Positions 35,172-45,935 of a stretch of 64,000 nucleotides of DNA are shown here, piece by piece. Under the pieces are notes generated by a model, which worked only from the letters and a program-made list of their open reading frames with translations, was not told the DNA's origin and did no database searches. Origin of the DNA: Panorpa germanica (taxonomy: Eukaryota > Arthropoda > Insecta > Mecoptera > Panorpidae); contig OY783203.1 of NCBI GenBank assembly GCA_963678705.1, positions 30,899,505-30,963,504 on the forward strand, read 5' to 3'. The translations under genes and the position numbers were made by a program. Position 1 is the stretch's first letter, and each line of letters starts with the position of its first letter.

Positions 35172-35408
35172 ATGCGCAACAAGGGGAACGAAATAGATAA
35201 TAAGAAGAGTGAGAGCAAAGAGTAAGTGAAGAGTAAAAGAAGAATACGTGCGGTAGAACACAGTGGAAGTGAAATAGAGGATTTGCTGAATGATGAGACA
35301 GCGATAATAAGCGCTGGAAGGAAGATGGAAAGAAGAATGAGGGATGCGAAGAGAGGGAAACGAAGCGAAAGCGGAACTGGAACCAGACCAGAGTTATATT
35401 TTCAGAGT
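35172..35408 (+). pseudogene. Basic, Lys/Arg/Glu-rich frame with one premature stop
   Basis: From ATG 35172 the frame reads MRNKGNEIDNKKSESKE, meets TAA at 35223-35225 and continues in the same frame for 61 codons: VKSKRRIRAVEHSGSEIEDL, NDETAIISAGRKMERRMRDA, KRGKRSESGTG to a TAG at 35409. The composition is strikingly unlike neighbouring chance frames, with many Lys, Arg and Glu and a possible short helical or coiled segment. It abuts a SINE body at 35390. No family is recognised; a retroelement ORF1 or host gene fragment disabled by one stop is plausible. Confidence 0.35.
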
Positions 35409-35553
35409 TAGGTTGTTATCAAGTTAAATTGATGATGTACATACATAATCATAAACTTATTAGACAGCGTTGTTGTTTACATATATGAGACCACAACACC
35501 GCAAAAACTAATATAGCAGAAAGTTGTTGGTGATAGAACTCAGTATCGAAACT
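35390..35553 (+). mobile_element. SINE body/tail fragment
   Basis: AGAGTTATATTTTCAGAGTT, TACATACATAATCATAAACT and GTGATAGAACTCAGTATCG belong to the SINE family body. The tRNA-like head is replaced by the upstream reading frame. Confidence 0.65.
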
Positions 35554-36319
35554 TTTTTCCACTACAATGCATGTAATTTCAATATAATTGTGGGTTCAAT
35601 TGAGCGTGGGTTGTGATTTAAAATGAAAATGTTTACTCGTATCATTTGCATACCCCTATTTAAACTAATTAACATAAATTATGAAATAATTACTTAAACA
35701 GATTAACAATTTAACAGACTGATTACTCACTTAATGATATTATTTAATATATGTAACCCACGAATCATTTCACGATTTTAATTTAATTATTTGTAACCAA
35801 TTACGAAATAAATAAATAACAAATGGTATAATAGAAATTATATTTATTCCTTTATTTTTACAAGTCGAAAATTAATTTTACTTATATCAAATTGTAGGTT
35901 ATAAACGCAATCGATAAAAAAGATCACTGTACTGTCAAGTTTTATTTATTTAGTTTTAGAAAGTTTGAAGTTAGAATACTTTTACAATTAAAACCTAAAC
36001 AATGTCATATTAATTAAAATTAAAATAGTAGGTGGGAATTATACTTTAAGATGTAAACAGTGCATGTAGTAACATATACGTCAAAGATAAGTGGTACAAA
36101 AGCATACAGGAAGTGTACAAGTACGACTACGAGTGCAGGTTATGTACGAGATGTGTCTTAACCTACCCTATTTTGCAAACACCGAGTAATTATTTAGAAC
36201 AGGCAACTTAAAATGTGGGTCGCACACCTGATGCCGATTTATGAAAATTTGACAACTTCAAAAATACATTTAAGTTACTAGCTAATATTCGGCTAAGTTT
36301 ATATTTAAATCAATACATG
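35554..36319. other. AT-rich stretch, no gene seen
   Basis: No element ends or protein frame recognised. A TACTCGTA motif lies at 35634. Confidence 0.5.
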
Positions 36320-36994
36320 TCACATTCACAACTATACAGGGAAACTGCCCAAGTATCGCTTTAAACAATGTCAATATACCGCAGGCTGACCATGTGAATA
36401 CACCTAGACAGAAGGCTTACTTGTAAGAAGCATATATTTACTAAAAGAAAGCAACTAGGTCTACAACTGCGGAAGATGTACTGGCTGATAGGACGGAAGT
36501 CACAACTTAGCACAGAAAACAAACTCCTGCTCTACAAAACCATACTTAAACCGGTATGGTCATATGGTATACAACTATGGGGTACTGCATCTACCTCCAA
36601 ATATTGATATAATCCAAAGATTTCAGTCCAAAATGCTAAGGATTGTCACGAATGCACCACGGTTTGTACCTAATCACATAATACATCGGGACCTGGATAT
36701 ACCTACAGTAAAAGAAGAAATAGTGCTTAGAACCAAAGTATACAAGGTGAGAATAATAGAACATCCACACAATTTGGCCAGCTGTCTAGTGTCCAATATT
36801 TCCACAGTACGCAGACTGAAAAAGAAGGTACCTCAGAACCTACTAGCCAAATAAACAGAATCTAGGATCTATTAAAATTGAGGGATGAGTCGGTGAACAC
36901 ATCCCGCGCAAGACATTTTATTTTGACATACCTATCACTGAATGTCCTATAAGCAGGACAGATTGTAATAATCTTTAGTAATAAAAAAAAAAAA
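36320..36994 (+). mobile_element. 5'-truncated Jockey-type LINE with poly-A
   Basis: Contains the C-terminal end of a non-LTR retrotransposon polyprotein, a short 3' untranslated part and a poly-A run at 36983-36994. The coding start, endonuclease and most of the reverse transcriptase are absent, as expected from incomplete target-primed insertion. No target duplication was identified. Confidence 0.8.
36376..36854 (+). pseudogene. Jockey-type reverse transcriptase C-terminus, frameshifted
   Basis: Reading upstream of 36597: NIPQADHVNTP region, then LDRRLT, TKRKQLGLQLRKMYWLIGRK, SQLSTENKLLLYKTILKPVW and SYGIQLWGTAST. KTILKPVWSYGIQLWGTA is a hallmark of Jockey-clade proteins just after the reverse-transcriptase domain. 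At about 36597-36603 an extra base shifts the frame; from there the frame starting at ATG 36564 continues NIDIIQRFQSKMLRIVTNAP, RFVPNHIIHRDLDIPTVKEE and ends LLAK at the TAA of 36852-36854. The family normally runs a little past this point, so the end is roughly natural. At least one further frame change lies near 36430. Inactive. Confidence 0.85.
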
Positions 36995-37156
36995 GTTTAT
37001 ATTCTTCATGTAAAATTATAAAGGTAATTATTATCTGTGTCCCAGTGCAGTGTTGGTCTAAGGAACAGGCGTCTCTCGATTAATTATTTTACAGTGTGCG
37101 ATTGATACTAGCGAACCATCTTAAGAACTATATAATCTCGATTTTTTCACTAAACT

Positions 37157-37262
37157 TTACAAATAAACCTGTTATAAAAATTATACCAGGTATAAAGCCC
37201 GTCCGAATAGGCTTATTATCACTTTATACCTAGTATAAATTTTTTAACAGGTTTATTTGTAA
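37157..37262. repeat. ~40 bp-arm hairpin (inverted repeat)
   Basis: The left arm TTACAAATAAACCTGTTATA then AAAATTATACCAGGTATAAA is mirrored by TTTATACCTAGTATAAATTT then TTTAACAGGTTTATTTGTAA. The spacer is 26 bp. The arms are about 90% complementary. It looks like a very short foldback MITE; each arm also holds an internal ATACC-GGTAT palindrome. Confidence 0.8.
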
Positions 37263-37696
37263 GGTGGTAAGGATTTACAATTAGAAAACGTTTGAGGAGC
37301 TTTGATTTACCATAGAACACCGTCATTCACATTTTCTTTACCTTGTCTTTTGACATGCACACTGGAACAAAATAAACAAGTCACACATAACATACATATT
37401 ATGGTTATGACACCGACACCGCACCGACATCGCTACTAAAACATTTAATTGTTTTTAATACTGAAATTTATCTGCATAGTATAAAACAGTCAACCGGAAT
37501 ATTGTGGTTTTCTGAAGAACGAAAACGGAAAATGGGAATGATGCAGACAACGACCGGTGTATGTGTGCGGTATGTTTTACGAATATATGTAAATTACTTT
37601 TTTAAAGCTTATACTTTTTGTTCATTAAAATTTGAATATAGAAACTAATTTCGCTTATTTAGATAATTTAAGGGGGAAATGTGCGGCGCTCTTATT

Positions 37697-38409
37697 TTAA
37701 GAGGTTATATACAATTAATATTTTCAAAAAATTGACTTTTTTTTTGTCATTTTCGTAATGTACAATTTAAGTACACACACAAAAAATTTGAAGTTAATTT
37801 CAAGTTAATTTTATTAAGTTATTTTCAAAGTTATGTAAGTTGTAAAAAGTTTCTTATACTCTATGTAAAGTGCTTTTGAAACTTGCAATGCGCTTGCAAA
37901 CCAAGATTTCTTGAAAACGGCTTTACCGATCATTCTCAAATTTTAACACAAGTTTCTTAAGTATATTTTTTAGTAACTAATCGAAGGTTTTTACTCACCG
38001 ATAAATATTTTTTTATAAACAATTTAAGTACAAAATTTTGGTCAAAAATTGTTTTTTTTTTTTTTGAGAAGCCGCTATTTTGTCAAAAAAATGTATTTTG
38101 CTTATTCCTTCGATTAATTACTAGATTATACATTACTTTCACGAAATCCGTTTGGTTTTTTAATTTTTGATGATCCAGTCTAGAGATATAGTGATCACCG
38201 CAAGATGCCTTTTTTGAGAGGAGCTCCTGGAGATCAGCTATAGCAGCTTTAAAATTATTATTTCTACAGATACAAAAATGTTAAAATACAGTTAAAAGTT
38301 ACCATAATATGTGTACAAATTTTTACATTAATACAATTAAAAGTTTTCTGAGGAATTTTTTTTGAAAAATCGCTTTTTTTGGGCCTAATAACTGTATATA
38401 ACCCCTTAA
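37697..38409. mobile_element. TTAA-flanked TIR element (piggyBac-like candidate)
   Basis: The left is TTAA then GAGGTTATATACAATTA and the right is the inverse of TTAA then GGGGTTATATACAGTTA. TTAA at both ends is the target duplication of piggyBac elements, but being palindromic it could equally be part of the repeat. The 713 bp interior is non-coding and full of T-runs, with ACTAATCGAAGG (37978) and its inverted near-match CCTTCGATTAATTACT (38107). Superfamily inferred only. Confidence 0.5.
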
Positions 38410-39944
38410 ACTCGTAGGATTAGCGAGGTGAACAAAATTTTTAATTTTGTAAAAGGCCCGTTGTAAAAAAGACTGCTCATCCCTGGTCTATATATATATA
38501 TTGTCTTTATTTTCAATTATCTATACGATTTCCTTATTTTCAGTACGTTTTCAATTCTTTCTTGAAATTTATCTTAACATTATTATAGAACTATATTCAT
38601 GAACTGTAAAACTATACTCGTATATATTGTTTTTCACCGGGATTCAGAATATGAAATCGTTTTATTACGAGTGTGTTTGACTTTCTGTATGTTTTACGAA
38701 GTTTTCATTTTATAATAGTTTTGCAGTGTACTTTATTAGAACTGCATTCAATGCATGCATCATTATTCTTAACCCTACAGCTACTAAACTGTGTAAAAGG
38801 GAATAAAATGAATTTTATAATTGGAAATATTTCTAAGATTTTACTTTTATTATAAGTACAGAGTATTTTCTATATAAGCGAACAATTTTAAAAATTTAAT
38901 AAATCATTTATACCTATCGCTTATTTAATTAACAGAGCTATTCTACTGCAGTGCATTGTGTGTTTTTTGTAGATTTGTTGGTATAAGATATGGTTGGTAT
39001 AATCGTTTAATTTTGATTTGTTAATCATTTGGAGAGTTAATTCTTTGTCAGTAATGGAAAACCTAAAATGGAAAATTTGATTTTCTAGATAAAACTTCAG
39101 TTATACCATAATCCAATAAAAGATAGAGACAACACCATTTGAACACAATGAATAAACAGAGACAACACTACAATTTAAGACAGTCTTAAGACGTATTTCT
39201 TTTAACAACCGTAACATTTATATCGATGCAAATAAAATACCTCTTCTTCGAAACCATTTATTTCAGGATCATTATATTCAACCATAAGTTTTTTTTTCTT
39301 CTACATTTTCTTGATATCCCAAATATTTTTTTTTTCGTTAAAGATATAAAGTTTATTTTGTGTATTTTATTTTTTTGGGTTATCCAATACATTCTACATA
39401 TTTTTTTTTTATTTATGGTAATCTTTTCTTTCTTTATGACAAAAAATACAGAGAGATGTATATATTCATATATTCATTTTATTGAGAAGGAAGGACATTA
39501 TTGATATTTATTATAGTGCAACTAGGGCATTGAATAAGTATGCAAGGAGCAAGGAACAAGGGTTTTCATGTCGTTTAAAACCTTCTTTAACCTTATTCTT
39601 GTAGACGTCGTGTTAAATAAACCTAGAATATAAACATTTCCCATTGAGAACTATCCCTTATTCTAAATACATACTTGTAGTAGGACAGTTGACTCATTTG
39701 TTATTCAAATGTCTGATCGACGTGCTTTAAATGTTGCAGAACAATTCATCCACGTGTTGCGTGACTTTAGTCGGTAGATGAACATAAGGAAGAGCCAAGG
39801 AGTGGTAAAACATGCGTCTTGTTCACTGACACACTAACGAGTCACGTGCGTTAACTAAACATGGCGCTTGCCGATGCCGATGATGCAAAGAACGTCGGGT
39901 CAGCTCGGGTGGTACTCCGAGTTCAACAGTGAGACCATCAGTAA
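38410..39944. other. AT-rich stretch, no gene seen
   Basis: CATCCCTG at 38470-38477 resembles a hAT-type right end without partner. Plus-strand frames at 38673-39504 are Phe/Leu/Ile-rich and look accidental. Confidence 0.45.
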
Positions 39945-40330
39945 TGTCGGTTTCACACCAGAACAAAAACATGTTTTCCTTTATTTTAAAACAGTTCTGT
40001 TTTTCGAAAACAGGCTGTTCACACTGAACAGACTGATTTTGTTTTTAGTGTTTTTCTGTGTGTCCCATAAAAATTATAAACGTGATAAACAACAACTAAC
40101 AAGCGCAAATGTGCACAAAAAACAAAACTGCGTGTTCAAACCAAACAAATTAAAAAACAACAACAAACGTGTTTTCCTTTGATCTTACCGACTCCAGATG
40201 GGAATGTGTTTTGTTTACTAAAACAGCAACAAAAGACAAAAATGAGAAATTTAAGAACTGTCTCTTTGGTGTAAACATTGGTGTTTTTGTTTCTGTTTTA
40301 TTGAACTGTCTCTCTGGTGTGAAACCGGCA
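39945..40330 (+). mobile_element. Harbinger-like MITE (CACACCAGAGAGACAG family), copy 2
   Basis: Starts TGTCGGTTTCACACCAGA and ends TCTCTGGTGTGAAACCGGCA, inverted. Perfect TAA duplication at 39942-39944 and 40331-40333, the signature of PIF/Harbinger insertion. The orientation is opposite to copies 1 and 3. It is non-coding; open frames across it are by-products of A/T-biased composition. Confidence 0.8.
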
Positions 40331-40369
40331 TAATCCAATACTTGTTGTTACTGCATTACAACATTTGCC

Positions 40370-40450
40370 CCCCATTTCCCGTTGTCACGACATGTCACAC
40401 ATACTAAATACCCCCCCCCCCCCTCAATCTTGTGACGTTACTCCTTTGAA
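40370..40450. mobile_element. Fragment of the C-run MITE family
   Basis: TTGTCACGACATGTCACACA, a run of 13 C (40411-40423) and TTGTGACGTTACTCC resemble the interior of the elements at 6480 and 29473. No terminal repeats left. Confidence 0.45.
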
Positions 40451-41344
40451 ACACCATTCTTTTTTATTTGCCATGCGAAATTAATGGAAGTTGTTCAGTA
40501 TAATATTTTTTGGTCTACTGTTATTCTTGTTTGGAGGTCGAATTTTAGAGTAGATGAGGCATTACGTAAGGCATGTACTCGTAAGTCACTCCCCCCTCCT
40601 CCCTCCCACACGTTTTATCACACTTTTCAGAACCAGTTTTATTGTCCTATTATATTATATATCCTTTGATATTACTATTATGCTTGTTACCAATCAAGTC
40701 AGTGTCAGTGAGGTATTATATATAAATATAAAAAACATTAATTGCCAATTATCTGAATATAAATTAAAAGAATTTTTATTAAAATATTTTTATTATAAAA
40801 CTTTGATTTAAAATTACATAAAACTTCCATATATAAAAAATAAAAATAATATTTAAAAAATTAATTTATAATTTATTGTGACAGCTAATGCAAAATTTTA
40901 GAAATTACGTATATTAATTAGGTCAGTCGATCATTGACCCTAACAGTCATCGACAGACTTATAGAAAATTCATCTCTAATTTTATTTAAAATAATATTAA
41001 TTATATAGTTGTCACATCGTATTTCATACACTTCGGTTAGTTACGGATCAATTCGGTACTTTGGATTCGTTTAATTATAAATAAAAGGGGAGGATCTTAC
41101 TTGTTAAATAAAATAATATTTTTTAATACATTTTCAATAGTTTTAATAAGAAGTTTTATTTGCAGTATTTACTTGACCTGAATGTTTAGTTTTATCTGAG
41201 AAAATATCAAGAATATAGGTGATTCAGGTATGGCGCACTTAAGAGGATATTTCCAAAAAAAATGATCTTGTTTTAAAATATTTATCATTATCGAGGACCT
41301 GCTAACATATTGGAACTTTCAACGGTATTAATTGCCTAGTAAGT
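40451..41344. other. No gene seen
   Basis: AT-rich; a TACTCGTA motif at 40576 next to a C-rich patch (40589-40608). No element ends recognised. Confidence 0.45.
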
Positions 41345-41470
41345 TTATGATTATGTGAGCACACATTCTATTAAATTTAGATAAAAATTACACCCAGAAA
41401 ATATCACGCTGATCCGGTGATCGAACCTAAGATCTATCAAAAACAATCTTATCTCTAGCGTGCGTCTAGG
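41345..41470 (-). mobile_element. SINE head/body fragment
   Basis: The complement carries GATCACCGGATCAGCG in the B-box position and ATTTTCTGGGTGTAATTTTT followed by AATCATAAACTT from the SINE body. The tail is absent. Confidence 0.55.
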
Positions 41471-42356
41471 CTAAGTGTTATATAATATTACTTGTGATTT
41501 ACTTTTGGTATAGCGTAGATTTTCGTTTTTTCGTTTAAAATACGAATTCCTTTCCGACTAACAAAAAAAATATATAAAATCAATACTCAAATAATTGACA
41601 AACGAATTTAATTCAAGTTTAAACAAAAATTCCAATTTACAATTAAAAATGATCTGAAAAGAACGGGATGTAAGTAACACAGAGTGAAGAGGGTGGAGGC
41701 GCTGAGGGGGCGTCCGTCTGTTAACGAAAAAGGGTGCGAAAGAATATAGAAAGCTAGTAATTAAACCTAACGACTCTAATAACGGAAGACCTGTACTTGC
41801 TGAGTATTTGGCGGCGCTATGAACGGTTAAAACATGCGGCGCACCAACTGTAAATATATTCATGGCATTCATAGTATAAAACGTAAAAATTTGCATAAAG
41901 AAGAAATTACTCCTTCTTACTGAATAGTTTTAGTTAGGTGTCAAAAAATAAGATGGTTTTATAAAAGAAATAAATCGATTTTACGCAGAAGCAGAAAATA
42001 TTCTTCTAACTAATTGTTGATTTGACCTTATTCTATAAATAAATATTCTCATAAAATATTTTGCAGGAATAGGTAAAAATCGTACCCTTTTGAGTACATG
42101 TGCTGAGTACGTCACATTTCTATGTTAAGAAACTTGTAGAGCTCTAAATCTAATGCGTGAAATGTACAAATATATTCTAATTATTTTGAAAATTTGTATC
42201 GATCGAATCGTACTCAAAATAATTTTTTTCAAACTTCTATTATGGACCATCCCTAAGTTGAATAAAATTTTTCATCAATGTCAATTTTCTTAAAACAAAC
42301 AAGAAGAAAACTGCGAGTATTAAAGAGTATAATAATGAAAGAATGCTGGAACACCT
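41471..42356. other. No gene seen
   Basis: The minus-strand frame at 41558-41896 has no recognised motif. A G-rich patch at 41690-41720 is the only compositional feature. Confidence 0.45.
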
Positions 42357-42359
42357 TAA

Positions 42360-42743
42360 TACCGGTTTTACACCAGAGAGACAATTCAATATACCACGAA
42401 CAAAAACTTGTTTTTCCGAATAAAAACACCAATCTTTACCAAAGACACATTTTTGTCTTTTGTTGCTGTTTTAGTAAACGGTAAGATCAAAGAAAAACAC
42501 GTTTGTTGTTGTTTTTTAGTCTGGTTGGTTTGAACACGCAGTTTGTTTTTTGTGAACATTTGCGCTTGTCAGTTGTTGCTTATCATGTTTATAATTTTTA
42601 TGGGACACACAGAAAAACACTGAAATCAAAACCAGTCCGTTCAGTGCGAATAGTTGAAAAACAGAGCTGTTTTAAAATGAAATAAAACATGATTTTGTTT
42701 TGTTTTTTGAGAAATAAACTGTCTCTCTGGTGTGGAACCGGCA
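42360..42743 (-). mobile_element. Harbinger-like MITE (CACACCAGAGAGACAG family), copy 3
   Basis: Starts TACCGGTTTTACACCAGAGA and ends TCTCTGGTGTGGAACCGGCA. TAA precedes the left end; the right flank is TCT, so the duplication is mutated or one end is shifted. The interior is about 85-90% like the other two copies. Confidence 0.75.
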
Positions 42744-43354
42744 TCTACAATCTGCATCATTTGTAACCCCTCTCTTAATTACACAAGTCTGAATTATCAA
42801 TCAAATATTGAAATGAACGTAATCTGTAATCTGCAAGTACAATTCCTATGCAACAAAATCTTCAGGCCAAGGAGAGCATTTGACCCCGTGAATTAATCCG
42901 TGGTCCATGGTTACCACGGAAACATAAGTACTGCAGTAGTTCTGTAATTAATCTGTTTCATGTTACACTACAATAATATAGGAGTGTCTAATGCAGCAGA
43001 GACTAAGTAATATGTCGTATCACAAGTATTCGTACACGCTGTTCATTGCAGGTTTGTTTCTTGTGTTCCTCGTTTGTTGTTTAGTGTTGGTTAATTCCAA
43101 CATTAAACTAACATTCGCACCTACTGTATTACTTCCAATTTCAATTTTGAATGTACTTTGTGTGCATGCATTGACCATCTATTATTTAATTATGATATGA
43201 ACTTTTATCTAAGGTAATATAGCCGTAAACTTTTCTTAAGAATTTGATAAAATTAAAATATGGTGTTTATCTGGGTGTATTGAATTTGTCAAAAAAAAAA
43301 AATGAAATTATTTATCGATTGTAAAACGAGATATTTATAATTAAAGTGCAGATA
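42744..43354. other. No supported gene
   Basis: A 69-residue plus-strand frame at 42991-43200 contains two hydrophobic stretches (FIAGLFLVFLVCCLVLV and LPISILNVLCVHAL), but T-rich DNA gives such peptides by chance and nothing else supports it. Confidence 0.35.
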
Positions 43355-43942
43355 ATGGGCTTGTGTCCTATGTCTTAATTTTCATAAAAGTGTACTATAT
43401 ATTGATAAAGTGGGTTACTAGAACCTAGAATTATGTTTTGATAACTCCTTATATGTTAAGAGATATTAACAATTAAAAAAGTTATTTTGTCTCTTTAATT
43501 ATTAAAGGTGCATGTATTCCAAGTGCATGTGACATCACAATTCTTGTGTAAGATTACCAACCTTACAGCTCATAAATCTCTGCTATATGTATTTATATAT
43601 CAAAATATCAAATTTTATTTACAGCTATTTCAAGGAACTATCAAATTTCAATATTATGTCTGTTTTAGCAGGGTTAAATAAAATAAAAACTTATTATTCT
43701 TTGATTTAACTTGATTATTTGACTACCAACTCAACCAATAACTGACGTTAAAATGCATTTCACGACATACAAATATGGCCGACCATTTCTAGCGCTAAAA
43801 CTACAATTCAAACTTTTAATTGCTATATCTCCGTCAATATTTAGATATTTAATAAAATAGACACGTCAATACACATTTATTAACATCAATTTCAATCAAC
43901 AATTAAAAAATCGACCACTAAAAAATGAGAACACAAGCCCAT
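43355..43942 (+). mobile_element. GGGCTTG-family TIR element, copy 3
   Basis: Complete copy, 588 bp, with ends ATGGGCTTGTGTCCTATG and AGAACACAAGCCCAT. The complementarity continues outside the family termini: CAGATA before and TATCTG after. Differs from copy 1 by small deletions (for example around 43505 and 43728). Non-coding. Confidence 0.85.
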
Positions 43943-43978
43943 TATCTGAAAAACCGTTGCTCTAAAAACTAATATTTA

Positions 43979-44254
43979 TTTTTTTTTTTTTTTATTTAAT
44001 TTATTTAACGTCGGCCTATTTCCGATGCTGAGTCCTATCACCGACGACCTCCTACAATGTTGGCAGTATTTATGGTGTCGTGGCCTCATATATGTGGGCT
44101 ACACCACTGCCTTTATATTGTACGATTATGTTTGACCATAATCAATATAAGTTCATAATAACCAAACCCAGAGAATATATATCTGGTCCGGGGATCGAAC
44201 CCGAAGACACAGCAGTCGGCGTCAAGCATCAATGCTCTCGCCCACTGTGTCGTC
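43979..44254 (-). mobile_element. Full-length tRNA-derived SINE with 14 bp target duplication
   Basis: Minus-strand copy: a T-rich tail first, the tRNA-like head last. The complement has A box CAGTGGGCGAGAGC, B box GGTTCGATCCCCGG, then TATATATTCTCTGGGTTTGG and the CGACGTTAAATAAATT tail. AAAACTAATATTTA occurs at 43965-43978 and again at 44255-44268, a perfect 14 bp target duplication expected of LINE-driven insertion. This is the best-preserved copy in the window. Confidence 0.9.
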
Positions 44255-44595
44255 AAAACTAATATTTAATAAAGCAAAGAATTAGGAAAGTTTAGAAATG
44301 AAAATGATTTTTTTACCGATTTGTTGAAAAGATATAAATATTGTAAGTTGAAATCTAAAAATTAGAAAATCCGTGTAGTGTGATTGTATTAGTGTGTGTC
44401 TGCATATGAAAGTTTCTATGCATCGAGTGTTAAGTATTTTAAAGTTTTCGTATTGACTGTCGGACTATATTTCTGCGTCCGATTACCACGGTAAAACTAC
44501 CTTAAACTTACATTTAAGATTAAAATATAAAATAAAAAATGAAATTCCGTAGGTGATAGTAATACTTAACGATTATTAAAAAGTATAATATCAGA

Positions 44596-44849
44596 GACTA
44601 CACAGTGTCTGAGAGCTCTGATGCTTGACGCCAGACTCTTGTGTCTTCGAGTTAGATACCCGGACTAGAGATATATTTTCTGGGCTTGGTTATTATTTAA
44701 TTAAATTGATTATGTACATACATAATTTAAACTTATTAAGCAGCAATGCAGCAGGAGGTCACGACAATATAAATATTGCCAACATGGTAGGAGGTTGTCA
44801 ATGATAAGACTCAGCAACGGAATAGGCCGAAGTTAAATAAATTAAATGT
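44596..44849 (+). mobile_element. Diverged full-length SINE copy
   Basis: Head GACTACACAGTGTCTGAGAG, degenerate B box AGTTAGATACCCGG, body ATATTTTCTGGGCTTGGTTA and a TTAAATAAATTAAATG tail. Substitutions in both promoter boxes suggest an old copy. No target duplication found. Confidence 0.75.
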
Positions 44850-45030
44850 AATAACATATTACTAACAAATTTAAAATAAAATGATATAATGCCATGTCAG
44901 TTTTTGCTAGATTTCCACAAGCTAATTACAAGCTTCATTTTATACTTCTTATACAGTAAATTGTGTTGCGACTTACACACTTGCGTTACACTTTCAACTT
45001 GGGCTTAAAATATCTATGTATTTAAGTTTT

Positions 45031-45202
45031 TATGTTGTCGTGGCATCATATATATGGGCTAACACCGCTGTTTATGATCACATAAGAGCATACAATTAGT
45101 TAATCTGTATAAATAACAAAACCCAGAAAATATAACGCTTGTTCGGGATCGAACCCGAAGACACACTAGTCTAATGTCATGCTCTCGGTCATTGTGGCGA
45201 TC
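45031..45202 (-). mobile_element. SINE copy lacking the tail
   Basis: The complement has GAACCCGA-type B box (GGTTCGATCCCGAACAAG read inversely), ATTTTCTGGGTTTTGTTATT and GTTAGCCCATATATATGATG. It stops before the usual CGGCCTATTTCC tail block. Confidence 0.7.
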
Positions 45203-45935
45203 CTTAGTGTATTAGTTTTACACGTGCAGTACCATTTTATGATTTAGTTTTACGTCCATACATTACTCATATTTTAATAATATGTATATTTCTCTAGTAT
45301 AATCTATGCGCTTTGCAAATGAAATATAATGTGATTAATATTATACTATGTGGACGTGGATGTAATATGGTAAACAAGTGTTCCAGAATACAGAATTGAA
45401 CCATTTTTAACATTCAACTCATAATCACATAAACAGTAGTACAGCAGAACAGCATATTATAGCATATGCACAAAATCACATAGTTAACAATGCAAACTAT
45501 ATGTGTAAACGTTCACTGCTTTTGTACAGTATGCGTGTGTGTGTTGCTTGTGTATGTATATGCTCAAAAACACAATTATCAAATTTGCAACAATGTTTGG
45601 GTTTGTTATATTTTATGGTAAATTATTTTGTTTTTAGTATTAATGCATTTAACCGAATATCAAAATAAATATATATTGATATAAACAAAGTCTTAACGCA
45701 AAACGTAAACTCATGTGTTATTTAACGCAATATTTTTTAACTAATGTTACGTTTTGTTGTTTACCAAATGTTAATAAATGCATGCAATAATCATATTTGT
45801 AGGTTTCGATTTGTAGGCTCTAGGTTTCGACACTACGCATTTGGTCCTAATTCGTTCTTATTGCTTCAACACTCAAACCTACAGCACGCTTAACCTTTGG
45901 TGCATTTACATAAAATAATAATTACACATATTATT
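45203..45935. other. No gene seen
   Basis: AT-rich with a GT-rich patch (45528-45560). No element ends recognised. Confidence 0.5.

Noticed and set aside
40150-40338. Open frames across the CACACCAGAGAGACAG MITE copies (also at 21650-22009, 39868-40182, 42503-42685)
   Set aside because: Different copies give different, overlapping frames on both strands; the element is non-coding and the frames come from its composition.
42991-43200. 69-residue peptide with two hydrophobic segments
   Set aside because: Hydrophobic peptides are expected from T-rich DNA; no homology, start context or transcript evidence.
44080-44262. Open frames in SINE copies (MASYMWATPLP...; also 45934-46131)
   Set aside because: They appear in several copies because the SINE sequence is repeated; SINEs do not code for protein.
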